This document shows positions 7,160 to 12,502 of a stretch of 12,502 nt of DNA, piece after piece. The position numbers were made by a program, and so were the translations under genes. How positions within the stretch are numbered: position 1 is the first letter of the stretch; every line of letters starts with the position of its first letter. The DNA is from Pseudomonadota bacterium (lineage in GTDB: Bacteria > Pseudomonadota > Alphaproteobacteria > Rhizobiales > Beijerinckiaceae): assembly GCA_023386155.1 (NCBI GenBank), contig JAEWKH010000167.1, positions 1 to 12,502 on the forward strand, in the 5' to 3' direction. The notes under the pieces were generated by a model. The model saw only the letters and a list, made by a program, of their open reading frames with translations, searched no databases and was not told where the DNA came from.

Positions 7160-9319
7160 CTATTCTGCCGCAGGCCGTTTGGAGCTGGTGCGCTCAATCA
7201 CGTGTCGTGCTGCGGCCGGTCCGGTCGCCTCCCGCTCCGATACCAGAACCGTCGGCGTGGCGAAACGGATGCCACTCTCGTCGAAAGCCTGCTTGATCCG
7301 GGCAAGAGCCCTGCGCCTGATCGTGAACTGCTCGCCCGGTTTGGTCGTCATCTTGCAGCGGATCTCGATGGCATAGTCCCCGAACTGCTCAACTCCCTGC
7401 ATCTTCAGCGGATCGATGATGTGTTGAGAGAATTCAGACTCCTCCGCTAGCTCTTGGCCAATCGTTTTGATGAGCTTGCGTGCCCTCTCCAGGTCGGTGT
7501 CGTAGGTGACGTTGATCTGAAACTTGTCAATGACCCAGTCGCGGCTCATGTTCTGTACTGCCCCGAGCTGTCCGAACGGAACTGTGTAGACCGGCCCGCG
7601 ATGATGCCGTAGTTTCACCGAGCGCAGGGAAAAGGCCTCGACCGTCCCCTTGTAGGAGCCGCTTTGGATATACTCGCCGATCCGAAATGCATCATCCAGC
7701 AGATAGAAGATCCCGCTGATGATGTCCTTAACTAGTGTCTGGGCACCGAACCCGACCGCCACGCCAAACACGCCGGCGCCCGCAATCAGCGGCCCAATCT
7801 CAAACCCGAGCGCCGACAAGGCGGTGAGCGCCGCCAATGTGGTGATGACCACAAATAGGATGTTGCGGAAGATTGGCAGCAAAGTGCGAATCCTTGCCTG
7901 ATGAATGGCATCCTTCGTGTTGGGGGATGCCGCTACACCCGCTTCCGCCAGTCTAGCATCCACTGCGGCCTTGCTCACATGCCAGAGAAAGTCGGCTAGC
8001 AGCAGGACCATGATGCTCGTCAGAGCTCCACGGACCATTCTCGTCGCGAGGGTGTCGCGCGCAGTGATGGCGACGAGGTCAATGCTCCAGACATCCGCTA
8101 GGAACAATGCCGCAGTCAGCATGAGAACCATCCTCAATCCCCGCTCGACGGCAACCTCCAGAACACTCCGCTTCGGCAAATCATCCTCGGCCGTGGGGCG
8201 CAGAAGGTGCGCGACCGCCAATTGCCCGACCGCAATGGCTTTGGGCAGCAGCATCGCAACCACGGTCAGCCAGAACAGGTGGTCAAGGCCTGAGACCCAC
8301 AACAGCCAGAGAAGGACACCATAAGCCGTCAGGAGGATGCTGAGGCTGGCAGGGCCCCAGCTGGTATGCGGAGGCGCCACTTTGGGGTGCGGTCGACGCC
8401 AGATCGCCTCCAGCGCGATCCCGAGCAGTCCCATGCCGAGGAAATAGCCAGCCGCCTCGTGCAGATCCTGGCTGAAGCCGAACACAATCAGGAGATCCAG
8501 AGTGGCGCGCCCGAACGCCCAGTATCCTATGAACAGTCCCAACCGACGCTGCCAGAAGCGGGCGTGCTCGGCTGGCATCGGCACGACCCGGAACCGCGCT
8601 AAATCATCCAGATCCACAGTTCCGTTCGGCACCAGCACCACACGGCCGAGAACGAGCGTCAGGCGGAAGAACACCGCGGCCGCCAGATAGGCGATCACGA
8701 CCTGCCGCAGCAGCGGCGGCCATTCGAACAAGAGGAAGGCCCCGACACTGCCGAGTCCGAAGATCGCCACAACCAATGATCCGAAGCCAAGGCGCATGGC
8801 GATCATGCGCAAGCGGTCCGCGACGGTGGTCATGGGATGGTCTCGGATCCACAGGCGGCTGCGCTTTGTGGCGCGCCAGAACAGGCTCTCGGTGCCATAG
8901 CCCAGAGCAGCGAACCCACAGATGAGCGCTACCACAGTGGAGAGCCCGCGGTTTCGGAGCTCCTGCAACAGACGATTGGACGCTCGGCGCAACTCGGAAG
9001 AGAAATGTGGGATTGCCACGACGATTTTTGTCAAATGCTCGTGGATCCCAGACAACCGCGACGCCATCTGGATGCGGTCGGCTATAGGTTCGGAGGATGA
9101 AGTTTCCTCCTGCGCGCTCCGGATCTGCTCGAGCCAAGAGCGCACAGCCGGGTCGTCGAGCAGCTTAACGAATTCTTGCACGGACGGTGGTGTCTGGGCT
9201 TCCTGGGCAGGAGCGACTGCACCAAGCGGCGCGGCAAGGAAGACCAGTGCGAGCAGGATGAGCATCGCCCATCGCCCCGGTTTCGCCGGACCCAACATAA
9301 TCACTCGCTCGACGACCAT
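7160..9319 (-). CDS. Large MscS-family mechanosensitive channel with signal peptide
   Basis: 719 residues. Seen: an N-terminal signal peptide (basic start, hydrophobic MLILLALVFLAAPLGAVAPA near 19-38, then AQEA); a periplasmic helical region to about 125; about ten hydrophobic membrane segments between 125 and 505, among them VVALICGFAALGYG, LVVAIFGLGSVGAFLLF and LLGIALEAIW; the MscS core from about 506 with pore helix LIAGAGVFGVAVGFGAQTLV and KDIISGIFYLLDD; the beta-domain (GTVEAFSLRSVKLRHHRG, VYTVPFGQLG); and the vestibule up to about 695. Length and layout resemble the large E. coli paralogues (YbdG/YbiO class) more than MscS itself. Its role would be release of solutes on hypo-osmotic shock in the inner membrane. 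The start at 9319 has GAGGG nine bases upstream. It does not overlap flgE, which lies 254 bp downstream on the same strand. Confidence 0.92.
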   Translation of the reverse strand: MVVERVIMLGPAKPGRWAMLILLALVFLAAPLGAVAPAQEAQTPPSVQEFVKLLDDPAVRSWLEQIRSAQEETSSSEPIADRIQMASRLSGIHEHLTKIVVAIPHFSSELRRASNRLLQELRNRGLSTVVALICGFAALGYGTESLFWRATKRSRLWIRDHPMTTVADRLRMIAMRLGFGSLVVAIFGLGSVGAFLLFEWPPLLRQVVIAYLAAAVFFRLTLVLGRVVLVPNGTVDLDDLARFRVVPMPAEHARFWQRRLGLFIGYWAFGRATLDLLIVFGFSQDLHEAAGYFLGMGLLGIALEAIWRRPHPKVAPPHTSWGPASLSILLTAYGVLLWLLWVSGLDHLFWLTVVAMLLPKAIAVGQLAVAHLLRPTAEDDLPKRSVLEVAVERGLRMVLMLTAALFLADVWSIDLVAITARDTLATRMVRGALTSIMVLLLADFLWHVSKAAVDARLAEAGVAASPNTKDAIHQARIRTLLPIFRNILFVVITTLAALTALSALGFEIGPLIAGAGVFGVAVGFGAQTLVKDIISGIFYLLDDAFRIGEYIQSGSYKGTVEAFSLRSVKLRHHRGPVYTVPFGQLGAVQNMSRDWVIDKFQINVTYDTDLERARKLIKTIGQELAEESEFSQHIIDPLKMQGVEQFGDYAIEIRCKMTTKPGEQFTIRRRALARIKQAFDESGIRFATPTVLVSEREATGPAAARHVIERTSSKRPAAE

Positions 9320-9564
9320 GGTTACCTACCCTCAGTCCAGGGACCATCTCATCTCAATTTTGGGCAAGGCGATATCAGGGATTTCTCTGAGGCGGCGAGC
9401 TTGTGTTGCCCGCCGAAACCATCAGTCGTTCGACTTGCCCGAGCCAAATCGAACGCCGTCCAATAGCACATCCAAGACGGAGGCGACGGCCACTTGCGCT
9501 CCTTCGACCGGCGGCGGCAGGGTTAGAATTGGATGCTGATCAGGGTCAAACTTGGAAGCCAAGT
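9320..9564. other. Gene-free stretch between the MscS gene and the hemA remnant
   Basis: This 245 bp should contain the promoter of the minus-strand MscS gene. A minus-strand frame ending at 9422 gives HPILTLPPPVEGAQVAVAS and then VLDVLLDGVRFGSGKSND; it reads like a protein end but is not a recognisable part of ALAS, and it is in a different frame from the hemA remnant. It may be a scrap of another lost gene. I see no other signal. Confidence 0.35.
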
Positions 9565-9798
9565 GACAACCGGACGCTGTCCCGTGCCGCGGTCGTCCTT
9601 CGAGCGCCACACGGCAACGGGCTCGGGCCTGCCGGGACAATCGGTGAGCGGGAACTACCCTGCCCTGCGCTCCAGCTCGAGAAAAGTCCGGTAGCGTCCA
9701 TCCGCCGTCAATTCGGCCACGGAGCTTCGGAAGAAGCTGTCGGGATCGAACGCGATGTGCGGCACGACCCTGCGGGAGCGGAGGCTCGGATCCATCAT
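9565..9798 (-). pseudogene. hemA: Remnant of 5-aminolevulinate synthase (hemA), N-terminus with an in-frame stop
   Basis: Seen: from ATGATG (9798-9793) with AAGGAA just upstream, the frame reads MDPSLRSRRV... then DPDSFFRSSVAELTADGRYR and TFLELERRAG, then TAG at 9657-9655. In the same frame beyond the stop come FP and, about 13 residues later, VWRSKDDRGTGQRPVV. Known: alphaproteobacterial ALAS begins with FF-x3-LDRLH-x2-xRYRxF-x2-LER-x-GRFP and then VIWCSNDYLGMGQHPKVV. The order, spacing and residues (W, S, D, G, G, Q, P) match on both sides of the stop, with the stop standing where ALAS has Arg/Lys/Ala before FP. No later ALAS motif (GTGAGGTRN, DEVHAVG, PLP lysine) is visible before the MscS gene, so most of the gene is gone. 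It is divergent from the globin operon. An alternative is an unrelated 46-residue ORF with chance similarity, which I consider unlikely. Confidence 0.65.
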
Positions 9799-10070
9799 TG
9801 TTCCTTGGCTTCTCCGAGCAAAATGTATGCGTGATGGGATCAATACAGTCCGTTTCAATTACGTATAATTACTGCATTGCTGTGCTGCGGATCCTAAGCC
9901 AAAAGTCGCAGACACCTCAACTGCCTGTGACGCGCTCTGAATTACGACCCTCATAGGTACGCATCATACAAGCGTATTGCAGCCATACAAATGGCCCGAT
10001 CCGGTTCCGAGTGACCCGCAAACCAAAGCATCGCTTAGCGTTTCGGCCGCGACAGCCCCGGAGACAAGCA
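9799..10070. promoter_or_regulatory. Shared divergent control region of the hemA remnant and the globin operon
   Basis: 272 bp, noticeably more AT-rich than the flanks. Visible elements: AATTA-CGTA-TAATT at 9857-9870, which includes TATAAT at 9864-9869; TTGATCCCATCAC on the minus strand at 9843-9831, an FNR-like dyad one base too short; TACGC-N9-GCGTA at 9958-9976; and TTGCAGCCATACAA at 9977-9990. No -35 element at a proper distance from TATAAT could be fixed, so the transcription start is open. Known: NO-detoxifying globin genes are usually controlled by NsrR, NnrR/Dnr or FNR-type factors, which would bind here. No canonical NsrR site is recognisable. Confidence 0.5.
9958..9990 (+). promoter_or_regulatory. 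Candidate CRP/FNR-type operator upstream of the globin operon
   Basis: TTGCAGCCATACAA (9977-9990) keeps the TTG-N8-CAA frame of the FNR/NnrR/Dnr box (TTGAT-N4-ATCAA), with mismatches at the fourth and fifth positions of each half. Directly left of it is the dyad TACGC-N9-GCGTA, and CATACAA occurs twice, at 9965-9971 and 9984-9990, 19 bases apart. The site lies about 80 bp before the trHb3 start. The evidence is pattern only. Confidence 0.25.
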
Positions 10071-10502
10071 ATGGAGATCACCTCCGTGAGCAGTACCCCT
10101 CAACTCGATCACGCAACCCTGCCAATCCTCCTGAGGCGCTTCTATGACCAGGTTCGACGAGACGCCGAGCTCGGCCCCGTGTTCAACGACGCCGTACACG
10201 ACTGGACTGAGCACCTCGATCGCCTGGAGGACTTCTGGTCTTCGGTGATGCTGGCTTCGGGCCGCTACAAGGGGAACCCTGTCGTGATTCACCTGATCCA
10301 TGCCAACCGGATCACGCCAGGCATGTTCAGCCGCTGGCTCGAGCTTTGGGAACAGACCACCGGCGAGCTGCTGCCCGACGAGGTCGCCAGGACCCTTCAA
10401 GCGAAAGCACGGCGCATCGCCAAGAGCCTACAGGCTGCCATCCGCCTTCGCACAGCTGGCGAAGCTTCGCTGACAAATTCCACCGCCAATGGAGATCAAT
10501 GA
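10071..10502 (+). CDS. Group III truncated haemoglobin (2/2 Hb, TrHb3)
   Basis: 143 residues, a cytosolic haem protein. Seen: LRRFYDQVRRDAELGPVFND (21-40) carries the B helix with Tyr B10 at Y25; DWTEHLDRLEDFWSSVML (44-61) carries His E7 at H48; VVIHLIHANRITPGMF (71-86) has the proximal His F8 at H74; RWLELWEQT has Trp G8 at W89. These four positions agree with Campylobacter jejuni Ctb, the best-studied group III protein, and the absence of the glycine motifs of groups I and II fits too. The reading frame extends back to 10011, but the ATG at 10071 has GGAGA seven to eight bases before it and fits the family length. Known roles of the group are poorly settled: protection from nitrosative stress, oxygen or peroxide handling. 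The stop overlaps the start of hmp, so the two are translationally coupled. Confidence 0.9.
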   Translation: MEITSVSSTPQLDHATLPILLRRFYDQVRRDAELGPVFNDAVHDWTEHLDRLEDFWSSVMLASGRYKGNPVVIHLIHANRITPGMFSRWLELWEQTTGELLPDEVARTLQAKARRIAKSLQAAIRLRTAGEASLTNSTANGDQ

Positions 10503-11710
10503 TGCAACAACCATTAAGCCCGCGGACTATCGCGATCGTGAAGGCAACAGTCCCCGCCCTTGCTGAGCATGGGACGGTCATCACCAAGCTTATGTATGCC
10601 CGCCTGTTTCAGGATGAGCATATCCGGGCGCTCTTCAACCACGCCAACCAAGGAGACGGTGGAGCTCAGGTCCATGCCCTCGCGGCCGCCATTTTGGCTT
10701 ATGCCCGTAACATCGAAGATTTGGGTGCTATTGCGCCCGTTGTCGAACGCATCGCCCATAAGCACATTGGGTTTCATATTCTCCCTGAGCACTATCCATA
10801 TGTTGCGACGGCTCTGCTCGGTGCGATCGCCGAAGTGCTGGGCGATGCCGCCACTGAGGAGATCGTCAATGCCTGGGGCGAAGCCTACTGGTTTCTCGCC
10901 AACATCTTGATATCGCGCGAAGCCACTATTCGTGCCGAAATCGAGCATCTCGAGGGAGGTTGGTCGGGCTGGCGGGAATTTGCGGTGGCTGACAAGCTCC
11001 GGGAGAGCGCTGTCATTACGTCTTTTGTCCTTCGTCCCGTCGATGGACGGCCGGTGATCCAGCACAAGCCGGGACAATACCTGACCTTCCGCTTTCACCC
11101 GGCGAATGGAGCACAGCTCAAGCGCAACTACTCCATTTCCTGCGGGCCCAATTCAGACTTCTACCGCATTTCCGTGAAACGGGAGGCGAATGGCCAAGGC
11201 GGATCGCGGTTCCTGCATGATGATGTCAACGTCGGCGACATTCTGGAAGCGACCCCGCCAGCCGGCGACTTTTTCTTGCCCGAAGCGCCACCGCGGCCCG
11301 TGGTGCTGCTCTCCGGCGGGGTAGGCCTGACGCCGATGGTGAGCATGGTTGAGACCATTGCTGACCAGCACCCTGCTCTGGAGGCCTATTACGTTCATGG
11401 CACCATGAACAGTACCACTCACGCGATGGACCGTCATATCCGATCCCTCGCAGAAGCGCATGGCAAAATTCGGGTCGCGACATTTTACAGCGAACCGCAT
11501 CCAGACGACGCGGCGGGTAAGACACACGAGGCCGACGGTTTCATCCGTGTGGAATGGCTTCAGGATCATACACCGCTGCATAAGGCGGATGTTTACCTCT
11601 GCGGGCCCAAGCCTTTTCTCCGTGCCTTCACCAGTGATCTCGCCCGCGCCGGCGTCCCGTCCGACCGGATCCACTATGAGGTCTTCGGGCCGTCGGACGA
11701 GGCGCACTGA
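10502..11710 (+). CDS. hmp: Flavohaemoglobin, nitric oxide dioxygenase
   Basis: 402 residues; converts NO and O2 to nitrate with NAD(P)H in the cytosol. Seen: globin domain with Tyr B10 (Y32), Gln E7 (Q56), proximal His F8 (H88, in IAHKHIGF) and the Tyr/Glu pair that polarises it (Y98, E140). The FAD domain has PGQYLTF and the RNYS flavin motif (208-211). The NAD domain has GGVGLTPM (272-279), YLCGPKPF and the C-terminal YEVFGP. All catalytic residues known from E. coli Hmp are present, so it should be active. ATGATG offers two starts; the second is chosen because GGAG is then seven bases away and the rhizobial N-terminus (PLSPRTIAIVKATVPAL) lines up. The start overlaps the trHb3 stop (TGATG). 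In-frame codons upstream to 10346 belong to the trHb3 gene in another frame. A strong hairpin follows the stop. Confidence 0.96.
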   Translation: MQQPLSPRTIAIVKATVPALAEHGTVITKLMYARLFQDEHIRALFNHANQGDGGAQVHALAAAILAYARNIEDLGAIAPVVERIAHKHIGFHILPEHYPYVATALLGAIAEVLGDAATEEIVNAWGEAYWFLANILISREATIRAEIEHLEGGWSGWREFAVADKLRESAVITSFVLRPVDGRPVIQHKPGQYLTFRFHPANGAQLKRNYSISCGPNSDFYRISVKREANGQGGSRFLHDDVNVGDILEATPPAGDFFLPEAPPRPVVLLSGGVGLTPMVSMVETIADQHPALEAYYVHGTMNSTTHAMDRHIRSLAEAHGKIRVATFYSEPHPDDAAGKTHEADGFIRVEWLQDHTPLHKADVYLCGPKPFLRAFTSDLARAGVPSDRIHYEVFGPSDEAH

Positions 11711-11719
11711 ATTGCCCGC

Positions 11720-11759
11720 CGCGCTGGATCGAGGTCGCTGCGGTCGTCGATCCAGCGCG
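11720..11759 (+). terminator. Strong hairpin just after hmp
   Basis: CGCGCTGGATCGA (11720-11732) pairs perfectly with TCGATCCAGCGCG (11747-11759): 13 bp around a 14-base loop, starting ten bases after the hmp stop. No T tract follows, so it is either a Rho-assisted end or a 3' stabiliser of the globin mRNA rather than a textbook terminator. Confidence 0.55.
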
Positions 11760-12458
11760 CGTCCCTGGCAGGGTCGGTGTGTTTCGAAAATGCATGGTCC
11801 GTCTTTTACGGGAAACCTCCAACGTCGCCGCAGCGACTAAGGGTCTGGTGGTTAGTACGGAGAGGCTGCCGTGGAGGCGATCAGGGTCGCCACGGGAACC
11901 GGTGCGATGCAGAAGGCCTGGATGGGATGCCGGAGTTCGGCGATGGCCTCCTCCCCGAACATGGCCCATCTCCATCCGTGGAGGAGACCCAGAAAAGCCA
12001 TACCGATCTCGCAGCGAGCTACAGGGCTTAACCTGGGAGATCCCGACGAGGTCCGTTGTTGCGCCAGCGAAATTGATGTCCCTGGAGAGCGATTACTGGC
12101 AGTCGCTCAGCGAGGCACTTGTGGGTATATGCCTTCGGCGCATGCATGCCCGACGGCGATCATGCTATCGGGTTGGTGGCGTGTGCGCCCACTCGAAAAC
12201 TCGACGATGACATACCGGGGTTTAGGTTGACCAGCTGACGGCACCGATCGGGAAAGCGCAGGTGCCAACGAAACAGTACCGGACCTCAGCAGTAACTGAC
12301 TGCTGCCGTCACATGCGCCCCCGACAGGTTGGTATCCTTGCCACTAACGTCCGTCTCGCCGGTAGTTGAGCACTCATACCACGTCCTGGTGAGAGCGACT
12401 CGTCGCAGCCTCAAAGCACCGGAAATGTGATTCAACATGGCAAGCGAGGAGGTTTGCC
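11760..12458. other. Gene-poor 700 bp between the globin operon and the transposase
   Basis: Several overlapping short frames exist on the plus strand; they are rich in Arg, Ser and Pro and have no ribosome sites, so I do not call them genes. On the minus strand a 49-codon frame at 12001-11852 (MAFLGLLHGWRWAMFG..., ending STAASPY) reads more like a protein; the same frame extends upstream without a start to about 12105, which suggests a decayed gene rather than an intact one. CAGCAGT-AACTG-ACTGCTG at 12287-12305 is a perfect 7 bp dyad. The left end of the insertion sequence should lie in the last 100 bases or so, but without its right end the terminal inverted repeat cannot be fixed. Confidence 0.45.
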
Positions 12459-12502
12459 ATGTCCATTCCCGTCGCCCTCCGGCCTGATTACGATGCCGTT
12501 CG
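12459..12502 (+). mobile_element. IS630-family transposase, first 14 codons (runs off the right edge)
   Basis: Seen: GAGGAGG six bases before an ATG, then MSIPVALRPDYDAV to the window end. Known: a group of IS630 transposases common in Methylobacteriaceae and rhizobia begins MS-x-PV-x-LRPD-(Y/F)-DA followed by a helix-turn-helix (ARRLLALA...). The first 14 residues fit this pattern. Such elements insert at TA and move by a DDE enzyme. The catalytic part lies outside the window, so whether it is intact cannot be judged. Confidence 0.55.

Noticed and set aside
8604..9137. 177-codon minus-strand frame inside the large MscS gene
   Set aside because: Same-strand shadow frame of a clear membrane protein; Arg/Pro-rich and without helices.
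9831..9843. FNR box upstream of the hemA remnant (TTGATCCCATCAC on the minus strand)
   Set aside because: The spacer is three bases instead of four and one half-site ends in CAC; not called as a site on its own, only listed in the dyad cluster.
10011..10070. Earlier start for the truncated haemoglobin
   Set aside because: The added 20 residues are highly basic, unlike the family, and the ATG at 10071 has a good ribosome site.
10346..10498. N-terminal extension of flavohaemoglobin from an in-frame ATG at 10346
   Set aside because: These 51 codons overlap the trHb3 gene in another frame, are rich in Arg/Ser/His, and are not part of the Hmp family; GGAG before ATGATG marks the true start.
11153..11707. 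184-codon minus-strand frame opposite hmp
   Set aside because: Antisense to the conserved FAD/NAD domains; no independent evidence.
1..12502. CRISPR array, tRNA or rRNA genes
   Set aside because: No regularly spaced repeats, cloverleaf or rRNA-like sequence was seen on either strand.

Overview
This 12.5 kb window comes from a GC-rich alphaproteobacterial chromosome, most likely Hyphomicrobiales (Rhizobiales), perhaps a Methylobacteriaceae or Bradyrhizobium relative. The evidence is the FlgE protein, which is of the rhizobial type at both ends, the ALAS-type (C4 pathway) hemA remnant, the group III truncated haemoglobin and the flavohaemoglobin, plus an IS630-type transposase start. The species is inferred, not read from the sequence.

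Layout from left to right. The window opens inside the first 33 codons of a minus-strand gene that looks like cytochrome b of a bc1 complex. Upstream of it on the same strand is an NmrA-like NAD(P)-binding protein. A 526 bp gap with no convincing gene follows. Then comes a plus-strand MscS channel fused to a cyclic-nucleotide-binding-like domain. Convergent to it is a minus-strand one-component regulator (winged helix, TolB-like domain, TPR repeats). A 398 bp gap leads to a minus-strand pair: the hook protein gene flgE and, 23 nt after it, an unrecognised 159-residue ORF. Further upstream on the same strand is a large 719-residue MscS channel with a signal peptide and many membrane helices.

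The right third is centred on haem and nitric oxide. A minus-strand remnant of hemA (5-aminolevulinate synthase) is broken by an in-frame TAG after 46 codons, with recognisable homology beyond the stop. It is divergent from a tightly coupled plus-strand pair: a group III truncated haemoglobin and a complete flavohaemoglobin (Hmp). The ~270 bp between hemA and the globin pair holds several dyads that could be operators. A strong hairpin without a T tract follows hmp. About 700 bp of gene-poor sequence then leads to the start of an IS630-family transposase at the right edge.

How the genes fit together: trHb3 and Hmp would form a nitrosative-stress unit (NO dioxygenation by Hmp, NO/O2/peroxide chemistry or sensing by trHb3), and the dead hemA suggests that haem supply was once co-controlled with these haem proteins. 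The two MscS-type channels, the regulator and the lone flgE look like independent accessory genes rather than one pathway. The clearest points for follow-up are the degenerate nucleotide-binding cassette of the fused channel, the hemA ruin facing the globin operon, and flgE standing outside any visible flagellar cluster with an unknown partner gene.
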